NCBI RefSeq assembly: GCF_001984175.1
Contig: NZ_MTQP01000068.1
Coordinates: 62,001-126,000 of the forward strand
Direction of reading: 5' to 3'
Length of the DNA stretch: 64,000 nt
Source: Saccharothrix sp. ALI-22-I
GTDB lineage: Bacteria; Actinomycetota; Actinomycetes; Mycobacteriales; Pseudonocardiaceae
Each line of letters opens with the position of its first letter. Positions within the stretch are counted from its first letter, which is position 1. Of this stretch, positions 1 to 9,091 are shown in pieces. Under the pieces are notes generated by a model. That model was not told the DNA's origin and did no database searches. It was given only the letters and a program-made list of their open reading frames with translations. The translations under genes and the position numbers were made by a program.

Positions 1-1
1 G

Positions 2-454
2 ATGCTGTGGGTGTCCGGGGATTTGATGATCATTGTTCTGGCGGCGATCCTGGACGTGCCGCAGGAGCAGTACGAGGCGGCCGAGCTGGACGGCGCGGGG
101 CCGGTGCGGCGGTGGTGGCACGTCACGCTGCCGACCATTTCGCCGGTGCTGATGTTCGGTGTGGTGAATTCGATCATCCTGGCGTTGCAGCTGTTCACGC
201 AAGCGGTGGTGGCGGGATCGGCGGCCAGCGGGTCGGCTGATGTCACCGGGTCGACGAAAGTGCTCGGTTTTCCGGAGAACTCGACGTTGACGTTTCCGGT
301 GTGGCTCTACACGCAGGGCTTCCGCTACTTCGACATGGGTTATGCGGCGGCGATGGCCACCGTGTTGTTCGTCATTTCGTTCGCTGCGACGGCGGTGTTG
401 GTGCAGCGAATGCGCAAGGCCACGCACCAGGAGGAAGGGGGATCGGGCGCATGA
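2..454 (+). CDS. Sugar ABC transporter permease, MalF type (5' end outside window)
   Basis: The C-terminal 150 residues of a binding-protein-dependent sugar permease are visible; the reading frame is open to the window edge, so the true start lies upstream. The inner-membrane protein would form half of the translocation pore. The EAA loop that docks on the ATPase is clear at visible residues 25-44 (EAAELDG, then LP), followed by two hydrophobic spans and a charged cytoplasmic tail. The stop codon overlaps the start of the next permease as ATGA, so the two are translationally coupled. The operon continues with a GH4 glycosidase and a sugar kinase, suggesting import of a beta-linked disaccharide or amino sugar; the substrate is inference. 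No ATPase is encoded nearby, as usual where MsiK serves several importers. Confidence 0.9.
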   Translation: MLWVSGDLMIIVLAAILDVPQEQYEAAELDGAGPVRRWWHVTLPTISPVLMFGVVNSIILALQLFTQAVVAGSAASGSADVTGSTKVLGFPENSTLTFPVWLYTQGFRYFDMGYAAAMATVLFVISFAATAVLVQRMRKATHQEEGGSGA

Positions 455-1341
455 CTACAGCGACGCTCGGCTCTCCTTCGAGGGCTTCCAGCGTGGAGGC
501 GCGGCGCCGTCCGCGGGATTGGCGGAAGGTGCTGGACTGGGTTGCCGTGCACAGCCTCGGCCTCGCGCTCGGGCTGATGTTCGCGCTGCCGATCCTGTTC
601 GTGTTCCTGACTGCGGTGATGTCGGACAGCCAGGCGTTCACCAAGGATCTGTGGCCGCGTGAGTGGCACTGGGGGAACTTCCTGGAGGTGTTCGACAAGG
701 CGCCGTTGCTGAAGTACCTGGGTAACAGTTTGTTGTACTCGCTGTCGGCGACGGTCGGGATGTTGCTCAGCTCCATACCGGCCGCGTACGCGTTGGCGAA
801 GATGAAGTGGCGTGGGCGCAACACGGTGTTCCTGCTGGTGGTCGGCGCGATGATGCTGCCGCCGCAGGTGGTCGCGGTGCCGTTGTACGACACGTGGTCG
901 AGTCTTGGGTTGACGGGTACTTTGTGGCCGTTGATCGCGCCGTACTTCCTGTTCGACGCGTTCAGCATCTTTCTGCTGCGGCAGTTCATCCTGACGATTC
1001 CGCAGTCCTATGTGGACGCAGCCCGGGTGGACGGGTGCACCGAGTTCCAGGCGTTGGTGCGGATTGTCGTGCCGATGGCGCGGCCCGGTATCGCGGCGAC
1101 TGCGCTGTTCTGCTTCCTGTACACGTGGAACGACTACTTCGGGCCGCTGCTGTACACCAGCGAGAAGCCGGACCAGTGGACGCTGTCGCTGGCGCTGTCG
1201 TCGTTCAAGGGCATGCACCACGTGCAGTGGAACCTGGCGATGGCGGTCACGTTGCTGATCATGGTCCCGGCGGTGGTGCTGTTCGTGTTCGCGCAGCGCT
1301 CGTTCGTCAAGGGCATCACATTCACGGGGGTCAAAGGGTGA
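451..1341 (+). CDS. Sugar ABC transporter permease, MalG type
   Basis: A 296-residue permease, the second pore subunit of the same importer. The ATG at 451 is chosen over upstream in-frame codons because it forms an ATGA overlap with the previous stop and has a strong GGAGGAAGGGG ribosome site at 430-440. After a basic N-terminus there are about six membrane spans. The ATPase-docking EAA-type loop reads DAARVDG near residue 190, followed by IVVP. Its stop overlaps the GTG of the GH4 gene. Length and layout are normal for the MalG/CUT1 family. Confidence 0.93.
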   Translation: MTTATLGSPSRASSVEARRRPRDWRKVLDWVAVHSLGLALGLMFALPILFVFLTAVMSDSQAFTKDLWPREWHWGNFLEVFDKAPLLKYLGNSLLYSLSATVGMLLSSIPAAYALAKMKWRGRNTVFLLVVGAMMLPPQVVAVPLYDTWSSLGLTGTLWPLIAPYFLFDAFSIFLLRQFILTIPQSYVDAARVDGCTEFQALVRIVVPMARPGIAATALFCFLYTWNDYFGPLLYTSEKPDQWTLSLALSSFKGMHHVQWNLAMAVTLLIMVPAVVLFVFAQRSFVKGITFTGVKG

Positions 1342-2609
1342 AGCTCACCGTTGTCGGGGGCGGGTCGACCTACACGCCGGAGTTGGTCGACGGGATCGCG
1401 GGACGGCGCACGAGCCTCGCGGTGGACGAGATCGTGCTGGTGGACCCGGACGTGTCGCGGCTGGAGGTGGTGGGAGCGTTTTCGCGGCGGCTGTTGGAGC
1501 ACGCGGGGCACCCTGCTGTCGTGACGACGACGACCGATCTGGAGCGGGGCGTGGACGGGGCGTCCGCTGTGTTGCTCCAGTTGCGGGTGGGTGGGCAGAC
1601 GGCGCGGGCGGCGGACGAGACGTTCCCGCTGATGTGCGACTGCGTCGGGCAGGAGACGACCGGCGCGGGCGGGTTGGCCAAGGCGTTGCGCACGGTGCCG
1701 GTGGTGCTGGACATCGCCGAACGGGTGCGCGCGGTGGCCGGTGAGGACACCTGGATCGTCAACTTCACCAACCCGGTCGGGATCGTCACGCGGGCGTTGT
1801 TGCAGGCCGGGCACCGGGCGGTCGGGCTGTGCAACGTGGCGATCACGTTCCAGCGCTGGACGTCGGCGCTGCTCGGCGTGCACCCGGAGAACGTGCGGCT
1901 GGAGCACGTCGGGCTCAACCACCTCACCTGGGAGACCGGGGTGTTCGTGGACGGCGTGGACCGGCTGCCGGAGCTGCTGGACCTCCACGGTGACGCGCTG
2001 GCCGAGCACATCGGTGTGCCGGCGTCGTTGATGCGGCGGTTGGGGATGGTGCCGTCGTACTACCTGAAGTACTTCTACGACCACGACGACGTGGTGCGCA
2101 AGCAGAAGACCTCGCCGTCGCGTGCCGAGGTGGTGGCTGGGGTGGAGGAGGAACTGCTGGATTTGTACGGGGATGTGGGGGTTGTTACCAAGCCGGCGCA
2201 GTTGTCGCAGCGTGGGGGCGCGTACTACTCGGAGGCTGCCGTGCAGCTGGTGCACGCGTTGACGGGTGGGGTGGGGGCGGAGCAGCACGTGGTGAACGTT
2301 CGCAACGGCGGCACGCTGCCGTTCCTGCCTGATGACGCGGTGATCGAGGTGCCGGCGGTGGTGGACGGTCAGGGCGCGTCGCCGCTGCCGGTGGCTTCTG
2401 TGCCGGCGTCGATCAGCGGGTTGATAGCGCACGTGACCAGCTACGAGCAGCTGGCGTTGGACGCGGCCGTTAATGGTGGGCGTGATCGGGTGGCGGACGC
2501 GTTGTTGGCGCACCCGTTGATCGGGCAGTACGCGGTTGCCGATCGGCTGGCTGATGAGTTGGTGGCGCGCAACGCGGACTTCCTGCCGTGGGCTAAGGGG
2601 TCGGTGTGA
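1338..2609 (+). CDS. GH4 family glycosidase (6-phospho-beta-glucosidase type)
   Basis: 423 residues of glycoside hydrolase family 4, cytoplasmic enzymes that use NAD+ and a divalent metal (usually Mn2+) for a redox-elimination mechanism. The N-terminal nucleotide-binding loop reads VVGGGSTYTPELVDGI (about residues 4-19). The metal-binding Cys in GLCNV lies near residue 165 and the His in GLNHLTW near residue 195; VNFTNPVG is also family-typical. The GTG start overlaps the upstream permease stop (GTGA), and the stop overlaps the kinase start in the same way. Members cleave phosphorylated beta- or alpha-glucosides. Because the importer is ABC type, not PTS, and a GlcNAc-kinase-like protein follows, the natural substrate may be an intracellular disaccharide; this is inference. 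Confidence 0.88.
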   Translation: MKLTVVGGGSTYTPELVDGIAGRRTSLAVDEIVLVDPDVSRLEVVGAFSRRLLEHAGHPAVVTTTTDLERGVDGASAVLLQLRVGGQTARAADETFPLMCDCVGQETTGAGGLAKALRTVPVVLDIAERVRAVAGEDTWIVNFTNPVGIVTRALLQAGHRAVGLCNVAITFQRWTSALLGVHPENVRLEHVGLNHLTWETGVFVDGVDRLPELLDLHGDALAEHIGVPASLMRRLGMVPSYYLKYFYDHDDVVRKQKTSPSRAEVVAGVEEELLDLYGDVGVVTKPAQLSQRGGAYYSEAAVQLVHALTGGVGAEQHVVNVRNGGTLPFLPDDAVIEVPAVVDGQGASPLPVASVPASISGLIAHVTSYEQLALDAAVNGGRDRVADALLAHPLIGQYAVADRLADELVARNADFLPWAKGSV

Positions 2610-3601
2610 CGGACCGGGTGCTCGCCATCGACGGCGGGAACAGCAAGACGGCCATGGCGTTGGTCGATCTGGACGGCCGGGTGCTCGCGCAGGTGCGCGG
2701 GCCTGGGGCTTCACCGCAGCAGGTGGGGCTCCAGCGAAGCATGGACGTGTTCGAAGGGCTGGCGCGTGAGGCGGCCCGGCTGGCCGGGTTGGACGTGAGC
2801 GAGCGGATCGCCGTGCACACCGCCGCGTACCTGGCGGGGGCGGACCTGCCGAAGGAGGAAGACGACCTGCGTGCGGCCATCGAGGCGCGTGGGTGGTCGG
2901 AGACGACGGTGGTCGGGAACGACACGTTCGCGTTGTTGCGGGCGGGCACGACTGATGGCATCGGTGTCGCCGTGGTGTGCGGGGCGGGGATCAACTGCGT
3001 GGCGGTCGCGCCGGATGGCCGGACGCACCGGTTCCCGGCGTTGGGGCGGATCTCGGGTGACTGGGGTGGCGGCGGTCACATCGGGTCGGAGGCGTTGTGG
3101 CTGGCGGTGCGTGCGGAGGACGGGCGGGGTGAGCCGACGGCGTTGTTGGACGCGGTGATCGCGCACTACGGGACGGCGACGTTGGCCGAGGCGGTGGAGC
3201 GGCTGCACTTCGAGGAGGTGGAGTTCGATCCGCACGCGCTGTGCCCGCTGTTGTTCGAGGTGGCGGCGGGTGGGGACGCGGTGGCGCGGGCGGTGGTGGA
3301 CCGGCTCGTGGAGGAGATCGTGCTGTTGGCGCGGGTGTCGTTGTCGCGGTTGGCGCTGTTGGGCGAGCCGGTGGACGTGGTGCTCGGGGGTGGGGTGTTG
3401 ACCGGGACGAACGGTGTGGTGGTCGATGCCGTTGACAGCCGGTTGCGGGCGTACGCGCCGGCGGCTCGGGTGCGGGTGGTGGACGTGCCGCCGGTCGTGG
3501 GGGCGGCGTTGCTGGGGCTGGACGCGTTGGGGGCGGCGGCGGGGGCTGAGCTGCGGTTGCGCACGGCGTACGAGACGCCGGTCTCGGCGGCGGCCGGGTG
3601 A
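2606..3601 (+). CDS. BadF/BadG-type ATPase, likely N-acetylglucosamine kinase
   Basis: A 331-residue protein of the ASKHA fold. The phosphate-1 loop is DGGNSKT near residues 6-12, a second glycine-rich block GAGINCV lies near residue 130, and GRISGDWGGGGHIG follows; these are typical of eukaryote-like GlcNAc kinases and related BadF/BadG/BcrA/D ATPases. It would phosphorylate a sugar released by the GH4 enzyme in the cytoplasm. The GTG start shares GTGA with the upstream stop, making it the last gene of the operon before a strong terminator at 3637. Substrate specificity cannot be read from sequence alone; a glucose-type hexose kinase is the alternative. Confidence 0.82.
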   Translation: MTDRVLAIDGGNSKTAMALVDLDGRVLAQVRGPGASPQQVGLQRSMDVFEGLAREAARLAGLDVSERIAVHTAAYLAGADLPKEEDDLRAAIEARGWSETTVVGNDTFALLRAGTTDGIGVAVVCGAGINCVAVAPDGRTHRFPALGRISGDWGGGGHIGSEALWLAVRAEDGRGEPTALLDAVIAHYGTATLAEAVERLHFEEVEFDPHALCPLLFEVAAGGDAVARAVVDRLVEEIVLLARVSLSRLALLGEPVDVVLGGGVLTGTNGVVVDAVDSRLRAYAPAARVRVVDVPPVVGAALLGLDALGAAAGAELRLRTAYETPVSAAAG

Positions 3602-3636
3602 AGACGGGCCGGCCGGTGGTGGTCGGCTGAAAGACA

Positions 3637-3681
3637 CCGGTGCGTGGGAGGTTCCTGGCGGCGGCCCCTCCCACGCACCGG
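3637..3681 (+). terminator. Terminator of the sugar operon
   Basis: A perfect 15-bp inverted repeat (3637-3651 with 3667-3681; left arm CCGGTGCGTGGGAGG) with a 15-nt loop, followed by CCCTTTCT. It lies 35 bp after the kinase stop. Confidence 0.85.
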
Positions 3682-3759
3682 CCCTTTCTGTGCGGTCCCA
3701 GAAGTGATTTGCGACGCACCCGGCGGTCTGGAACCTCGTGAATCACCCGATGCAGACAT

Positions 3760-3791
3760 TGTTCACACCAACGGGTGACACCTTGGTAACA
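3760..3791. promoter_or_regulatory. Imperfect inverted repeat upstream of the SGNH hydrolase
   Basis: TGTTCACACCAA at 3760-3771 is partly mirrored by TTGGTAACA at 3783-3791, about 90 bp before the SGNH hydrolase start, in the only non-coding space available for its promoter. It could be an operator; no regulator can be named. Confidence 0.3.
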
Positions 3792-3879
3792 GGGTTGCCA
3801 ACCCGCGGTGGCGTAGAGCGGCCGTGGCGTTGCATGCTGTTCTGCGCGGTCATGGGGGTGCCGCGCAGAGGGAGGGACG

Positions 3880-4650
3880 ATGCACGGTCTGGACAGCTTC
3901 GTCGCGGTGGGGGACAGCTTCACCGAGGGCATGGACGATCCGGCGCCGAACGGCACCTACGTGGGGTGGGCCGACCGGCTGGCCGCGATGATCTCGACCC
4001 ACCAGGAGGGTTTCCGGTACGCCAACTTGGCGATCCGGGGCAAGACGCTCCAGGAGATCGTGGACGAGCAGATCCCGCTGGCGGTGTCGCTCAAGCCGAG
4101 GCTGGTGACGTTGTGCGGCGGCGGCAACGACATCCTGGTGCCCGGCAGTGACGCGGACGCGTTGGCCGAGGTGTACGAGATCGCGGTGGCCGACCTGCGG
4201 GCGGCCGGCGCGGAGGTGCTGATCTTCACCGGGTTCGACACGAAGCACACGCCGGTGCTGCGGTCGTTACGCGGCAAGATCGCGATCTACAACAACCACC
4301 TGTGGTCGGTTGCCGAGCGGTACCACTGCAAGGTGGTGGATTTGTGGTCGATGACGGTGCTGCACGACCGGCGCGCGTGGAGCCAGGACCGGCTGCACCT
4401 GTCGCCTGAGGGGCATCAGCGGGTGGCGTTGCGGGCGGCCGAGGTGTTGGGGTTCAAGTCTGATGAGGAGTGGAACGCGCCCTGGCCGCCGCCGGAGGAT
4501 GAGGACTGGATGACGCAGCGGCGGCACGATTTGAAGTGGGCGCGGGAGCACGTGATGCCTTGGATCGCGCGGCAGTTGCGTGGGGAGTCGATGGGGGATG
4601 GGCTGGCGCCCAAACGGCCTGAGTTGACGCCGGTTTGCGCGGAGAGCTGA
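3880..4650 (+). CDS. SGNH/GDSL-type hydrolase
   Basis: A 256-residue single-domain esterase or lipase. Block I is GDSFTEG with nucleophile Ser13, block III is GGGND around residue 85, and block V is DRLHLSPEGH near residue 170, giving the Asp/His of the catalytic set. There is no signal peptide, so a cytoplasmic acyl-ester hydrolase is likely; substrate unknown. The ATG is preceded by GAGGGAGGGACG. The gene stands alone, between a terminator upstream and a hairpin terminator at 4834 downstream. Its last codons (LTPVCAES) fall in an 18-bp sequence that recurs in non-coding DNA at 10223-10240, so the C-terminus may have been extended by a dispersed repeat. Confidence 0.88.
   Translation: MHGLDSFVAVGDSFTEGMDDPAPNGTYVGWADRLAAMISTHQEGFRYANLAIRGKTLQEIVDEQIPLAVSLKPRLVTLCGGGNDILVPGSDADALAEVYEIAVADLRAAGAEVLIFTGFDTKHTPVLRSLRGKIAIYNNHLWSVAERYHCKVVDLWSMTVLHDRRAWSQDRLHLSPEGHQRVALRAAEVLGFKSDEEWNAPWPPPEDEDWMTQRRHDLKWAREHVMPWIARQLRGESMGDGLAPKRPELTPVCAES
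4623..4640 (+). repeat. Dispersed repeat C, copy 1 (inside SGNH hydrolase 3' end)
   Basis: The 18-bp string GTTGACGCCGGTTTGCGC is found again, inverted, at 10223-10240, with partial similarity extending about 9 bp beyond it. Here it encodes LTPVCA in the SGNH hydrolase tail; the second copy is non-coding. Confidence 0.6.
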
Positions 4651-4790
4651 GGCGTTGGGGTTGGGTTGGGCTTCGTGCAGGCCCAGGGGTTGGGTCCGGC
4701 TCCCGGCGGTGGGTTGTGGGCCACGTGGGATTTGGTGCACGCGTCGGCCGGTGCGGCCCGTCGTGGTCTGGTGCGGCTGGTGGCCAACCC

Positions 4791-4828
4791 CGACCTCGCC
4801 CGCCGTCTCCGGAGGAGCGGCAATCCAA
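4791..4828 (+). repeat. Dispersed 38-bp repeat A, copy 1
   Basis: Identical over 38 bp to 29612-29649. The core GCCGTCTCCGGAGGAGCGGC is an imperfect palindrome around CTCCGGAG, so the RNA could form a small hairpin. It lies in the 342-bp gene-free stretch 4651-4992, which otherwise contains only the terminator at 4834. Confidence 0.75.
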
Positions 4829-4833
4829 TACAG

Positions 4834-4873
4834 CCGCTGGGCCGGCGCTCTCCCCCGAACGCCGGCCCAGCGG
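4834..4873. terminator. Strong hairpin terminator between convergent genes
   Basis: A perfect 14-bp stem (4834-4847 with 4860-4873; CCGCTGGGCCGGCG) with a 12-nt loop, followed by GTTTGG. It sits between the SGNH hydrolase (+) and the SARP regulator (-) and may act in both directions. Confidence 0.8.
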
Positions 4874-4992
4874 GTTTGGGTGGCTTCCCCCCTGGGTCCC
4901 CCTCCCAAGAGCCACCCAGCGCTGACCGCAGATCGCATGATCAGCGCTGCATACAAGTTCCCACGACTGCGTGTGGTTGGGCTAAACAGCGA

Positions 4993-7791
4993 CTAAACCT
5001 CGGAGGTCAAGGCTTCAAGGGCCGTTCGGACCAACATCGATCTGGGGGAGCCCAGGCGTTCGAACAGCCGTAGTGATTCCGCTAGCTCTGCTTGCGCGGC
5101 AACGCGTTCTCCGCGTCTGGCCAGCACTTGGCCGAGGACTTGGCGGCCGAAGGCCTCTTCGAACTGCATGGAGCCGCCGCGTGCGAGCTCCACGCCCTGG
5201 CGGGCGTGTTCCTCGGCTTCGGGTAGCAGGCCCAGTTCGGCGTAGAGCTCGGCCAGGTTGTTCACGGCTACCGCGTAGGCCCGCTCGTCGCCGTTGCGGT
5301 GGTAGATCTCCATCGCCAGGAACTGGTGCTGGGCGGCGGTTTCGCGCTGGCCGAGGCGTTGCTCCACTTGGGCTAGGTTGTTGAGCACGGTGGCCTCGCC
5401 CAGGGCGTCGCCGTCGCGGCGGGCCAGGTCTACGGCTTCGCGGTAGTGCCGCAGGGCTTCCTCCATCAGGCCTTCGGCGTTGAGGGCTAAAGCCAACTGG
5501 TCCAGGGTCATTACCAGGTAGCGGGATTCGCCCAGCTCCACCGCGATGCGGTGGGCCAACTCGGCGTGTTCGAGGGTGCCGCGCAGGGCTCCGGCCCGGT
5601 TGTTGATGTCGTGCATGGCGTGTAGCACCAGCATCTCGCCGCGTCGGTCGCCGCTGATCCGTGCGGAGGCCAGGCCGAACTCGGCGATGCCGTGCCACTC
5701 GCGGCTGACCAGTCTGGTCACGCAGTAGGTGTGGACCAGTCGTACGAGTTGCCAGACCTGTTCGTGGAGGCCGGCTTCCGAGGCGGCGTGCACCAGGGCG
5801 ATGAGGTTGGGCCATTCCTTGTCGAACCAGGACAGGGCCTGGCTGGACGTGGCGGGTCTGGGTGCGGTGGTGGAGTCGGTGGAGTCGAGGCCGTCGGATA
5901 CCGGGCGGATCAGGCGTCGTGCGTGGTCGCAGGCGGCCAGGTAGTGGTCCATCAGGCGGCGTAGTGCGCCGTCGTGTTCCTGGTCGTTCAGGAGTTCGCG
6001 GGCGTACAGGCGGACCAGGTCGTGTAGTACGAATCCGCCGCGCCACTGCTCGACCAGGAGGTGGGCGTCTGCCAGGTCGGCCAAGCGGGCGGCGGCGGTG
6101 CCCAGGTCTATGTCGCACACGGCGGCGATGGCGTGCGGGCTCACCCACCGACCGGGTACCAGGCCGGCCGCGCGGAAGGTCTCCGCGAGTTCCGGTGGGA
6201 GGTTGCGGTAGGAGACCGCCAGTGCCCGGCCGACGCCTACGCCGGAATCGGGTAGGTCGAGGGTGCGCAGGCGGGTGTCGTCGTCGGAGAGTTGGGCGAC
6301 GAGTGCCTCGGCTGTCCATTCCGGACTGAAGACCAGTTTCGCGGCGGCTATCCGCAATGCCAGTGGGAGGTTGCCGCACAGTTCGGCGAGCATTCGGGTA
6401 GCCACCGGTTCCTGATCGGACAGCGGTTTGCCGACTACCTCGTCCACCAGGCGGACGGACTCCTCCTCGGACAGCGTGTCCAGTGTGAGCATCCGGGCGC
6501 CGTTGCTGACTACGAGGGATTCCAGGCGGCGGCGGCTGGTGACCAGCACGACGGAGCCTGCGCCGGGCGGCAGCAGTTGCCGCACGTGCTCCGGGTCCCA
6601 CGCGTCGTCCAGCACGACCAGCACCCGGCGCTTGGCCAGCACCGAGCGGTAGAGGCCTACTCGGTCGTCCAGGTCTCGGGGCATGCCGTCTGCGGGCACG
6701 CCCAGGGCCAGGAGGAACCTGGCCAGTACTTCGGTTGGTTCCACCGGGTCGCGGTCGGGGGCGAAACCGTTGAGGGAGGCGAACAGCAGGCCGTCGGGGA
6801 ACTGCTCAGCCCTCCGGTGTCCCCACGTCACGGCCAGCTCGCTCTTGCCGATGCCCGGCGCGCCGGTGACCACCGCGATGGTGGTGGCGGCCAGGTCGCG
6901 TGAGTCGCACAGGCGGTCCAGCCAGGCCAGTTCCTCGTCGCGACCGATGAAACCGCTGGCCGCGGCGGGCAATTGGGCGGGCACGACGATGCCTGGCCGG
7001 GGCGGTACTGAGGCCGCTTCGGCCAAGCCTGGCGAGCTGAGCGCCGGGTCGTCGCGCAAGACCTGCTCGTGCAGGACCCGCAGGCCGGGGCCGGGGTCGA
7101 TGCCGAGTTCGTCCACGACGCGGCGGTGGAAGCGCTGGTAGGCCTCCAGCGCGTCGGCCCGCTGGCCCGACCGGTACAGCGCCCGCATCATGTGGCCGAC
7201 GAGTCGTTCTCGGAACGGGTACTCGTTGACCAGTTGCCGCAGTTCGCCGACGAGTTCGAGGTGGCGGCCCAGTTCCAGCTCGGCTTCGATGCGTTCTTCC
7301 ACTGCGGCAAGCCGAAGCTCTTCCAGGTCCGTGGTGACGGGATCACCGGGGACGTCGGCCAGCACCTGGCCCCGCCACAGGCCCAGCGATTCGCGCAGCA
7401 GCTGCGCCCGGATCGGCGCCGGTTTGCCCCGTGCGCTCGACAGGAGCTGCCGGGCCCGGTGGAAGTCCAGCCGCCACGGGTCCACCGAGAGCTGGTAGCC
7501 GGGCGGGGTGGTGAGTATCCGCGCCGAACCGGCCGGATCGGCCTGCTCCAGCATTCGGCGCAGTCGCGACACGTAGCCGTGCACGATCGTCCTGGCCGTC
7601 GCGGGTGGCTCGTCGGCCCAGAGGCTGTCCACGATCTCGTCGATCGGGACGACCCGGTTGGCCTGCAGCACCAGCATCGCGAGCAGGCCGCGCATCCCCT
7701 TGCGGCCGATCACCAGCTGCCGGCCGTCCGCGAGCACCTGCAACGGTCCGAGGACGCCGAACTCCAGCCCGCTCTTGCTCCGGTCAGCCAT
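4993..7791 (-). CDS. AfsR/SARP-family regulator with BTAD, NB-ARC ATPase and TPR domains
   Basis: A 932-residue STAND-type transcription regulator. In order: an OmpR-like winged helix (about residues 5-95), a bacterial transcriptional activation domain (about 100-245), an NB-ARC ATPase with Walker A GAPGIGKSE near residue 310 and Walker B VLVVLDDAWD near 375, then tetratricopeptide repeats from about 700 to the end. Such proteins activate secondary metabolism or morphological genes in actinomycetes, with ATP hydrolysis as a switch. The ATG at 7791 is preferred over the next upstream in-frame start because GGGGGAGGGGC precedes it directly. It is transcribed away from an ADP-ribosylglycohydrolase, sharing a 200-bp control region. 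No biosynthetic cluster is visible in the window, so it is probably a pleiotropic regulator. Confidence 0.92.
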   Translation of the reverse strand: MADRSKSGLEFGVLGPLQVLADGRQLVIGRKGMRGLLAMLVLQANRVVPIDEIVDSLWADEPPATARTIVHGYVSRLRRMLEQADPAGSARILTTPPGYQLSVDPWRLDFHRARQLLSSARGKPAPIRAQLLRESLGLWRGQVLADVPGDPVTTDLEELRLAAVEERIEAELELGRHLELVGELRQLVNEYPFRERLVGHMMRALYRSGQRADALEAYQRFHRRVVDELGIDPGPGLRVLHEQVLRDDPALSSPGLAEAASVPPRPGIVVPAQLPAAASGFIGRDEELAWLDRLCDSRDLAATTIAVVTGAPGIGKSELAVTWGHRRAEQFPDGLLFASLNGFAPDRDPVEPTEVLARFLLALGVPADGMPRDLDDRVGLYRSVLAKRRVLVVLDDAWDPEHVRQLLPPGAGSVVLVTSRRRLESLVVSNGARMLTLDTLSEEESVRLVDEVVGKPLSDQEPVATRMLAELCGNLPLALRIAAAKLVFSPEWTAEALVAQLSDDDTRLRTLDLPDSGVGVGRALAVSYRNLPPELAETFRAAGLVPGRWVSPHAIAAVCDIDLGTAAARLADLADAHLLVEQWRGGFVLHDLVRLYARELLNDQEHDGALRRLMDHYLAACDHARRLIRPVSDGLDSTDSTTAPRPATSSQALSWFDKEWPNLIALVHAASEAGLHEQVWQLVRLVHTYCVTRLVSREWHGIAEFGLASARISGDRRGEMLVLHAMHDINNRAGALRGTLEHAELAHRIAVELGESRYLVMTLDQLALALNAEGLMEEALRHYREAVDLARRDGDALGEATVLNNLAQVEQRLGQRETAAQHQFLAMEIYHRNGDERAYAVAVNNLAELYAELGLLPEAEEHARQGVELARGGSMQFEEAFGRQVLGQVLARRGERVAAQAELAESLRLFERLGSPRSMLVRTALEALTSEV

Positions 7792-7993
7792 GCCCCTCCC
7801 CCGCCTCGTGCGCTTCGCCGTCGGCCTCACGGCTTGGTCACTGGATCAGGTGCGCCCGGTGTGCCGTTAGATACCTGTGGGTAAATGTTGCTTACTCAAC
7901 TAGTCGTGCTCCCATGACCGGACGGCCGTGGGACGGCTAGGGTTCTGACCCCGGACAGTCCCAGCCGGCTTCTGGGCTAGTGCAGGAGGGCAA

Positions 7994-9034
7994 GTGCCGC
8001 GCGAGCCGATGAACGTGGTCGACCGTGGCGCCGCTTGCCTGTTGGGCGGTGCGCTCGGCGATGCCCTTGGCGCGCCCATCCAGTACCTCGGGTGGACCGA
8101 TATCCAACGAGACCACGGCCCCGAAGGTGTCCTGGAACCGCCGCGTCCCGCCTTGGTCACCGACGACACGCAGCTCACCCTGTTCACCGCGGACGGCTAC
8201 CTGCGGGCGTGGGTGCGCGGGCAGCGCACCGGCGAGTGGGACCCGGTCGAGGTGGTGTGGCGGAGCTACCGGCGGTGGTTGATCACCCAGCAGGTGGCCG
8301 CGCCCGAACCGGGTGCGACCGGTCTGGTCGGCGACGAACGGCTGTACTCCAGCCGGTCCCCCGGCCTGACCTGCCTGCGCGCGCTGGCCGCCGACACGCC
8401 GCCGACGCCGGAGGCGCCGCACAACGAGTCCTCCGGCTGCAACGGCGTGACGCGGACCGCGCCGGCCGGGTTCGCGCCCAGCGCCGAGATCGCCTACGAC
8501 CTGGGGTGCCGGTTCGCCGCGCTCACGCACGGCGGCACCGGTGGCTGGGTGTCCGGTGGGGCGTTCGCGCTGCTGATCCACCTGCTGGCGGTGAAGGGGC
8601 GGCCGATGCGGGAGGCCGTGGACCAGGTCATCGGACGGGTGCTGCGCGACGACCCGTACACGGCGAACACGCTGAACCGGGCCGTGGTGTTCGCCGACGA
8701 GCACAAGGCGCTCGGGTTCGACTCGGTGCGGGTCGACCGGCTGGGCAGCGGGTGGACCGGGCCGGAGGCGCTGGCGATCGCCGTGCACACGGTGCTGGTG
8801 TACCCGAAGCGGGCGCAGTTCGTGGACGCGCTGCGTGCGGCGGCCAACCACTCCGGTGGCAGTGACGCGACGGCGGCGTTGACCGGCAACATCCTCGGCG
8901 CCCTGCACGGCACGGCGGCGTTGCCCCGGGACTGGCTGGCGGGGCTGGAGCTGGTGGACCTGCTCACGCAGCTCGGCACGGACCTGGGACGTTCGGTGAC
9001 GGGACAGGAGTTCGACTTCGCCCGGTACTCGTGA
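7994..9034 (+). CDS. ADP-ribosylglycohydrolase family protein
   Basis: A 346-residue protein of the ARH/DraG fold, which removes ADP-ribose from proteins or small molecules using two Mg2+ ions. Metal-site motifs are visible: GDALG near residue 22, TDDTQLTLF near residue 55, and near the C-terminus GGSDATAALTGNILGA. Compared with the canonical D-x-D-S/T the last motif has a single Asp, so metal binding may differ. The GTG start follows AGGAGGG by 3 nt; the ATG five codons later is an alternative but lacks a ribosome site. The gene is divergent from the SARP regulator and ends in a hairpin terminator. Its target is unknown; no ADP-ribosyltransferase is seen in the window. Confidence 0.87.
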   Translation: MPREPMNVVDRGAACLLGGALGDALGAPIQYLGWTDIQRDHGPEGVLEPPRPALVTDDTQLTLFTADGYLRAWVRGQRTGEWDPVEVVWRSYRRWLITQQVAAPEPGATGLVGDERLYSSRSPGLTCLRALAADTPPTPEAPHNESSGCNGVTRTAPAGFAPSAEIAYDLGCRFAALTHGGTGGWVSGGAFALLIHLLAVKGRPMREAVDQVIGRVLRDDPYTANTLNRAVVFADEHKALGFDSVRVDRLGSGWTGPEALAIAVHTVLVYPKRAQFVDALRAAANHSGGSDATAALTGNILGALHGTAALPRDWLAGLELVDLLTQLGTDLGRSVTGQEFDFARYS

Positions 9035-9044
9035 GACGGCGGAA

Positions 9045-9091
9045 GCCGGCCTCGGCACGCACGTTCCCGAATGCGTGCGACCGAGGCCGGC
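9045..9091 (+). terminator. Terminator of the ADP-ribosylglycohydrolase gene
   Basis: An 11-bp perfect outer stem GCCGGCCTCGG (9045-9055) with CCGAGGCCGGC (9081-9091), with further partial pairing inside; it begins 10 bp after the stop. Confidence 0.75.

Noticed and set aside
4651..4992. Small genes in the stretch between the SGNH hydrolase and the SARP regulator
   Set aside because: Several frames are open on both strands but none has a ribosome site or plausible protein composition; the stretch holds a repeat and a terminator.
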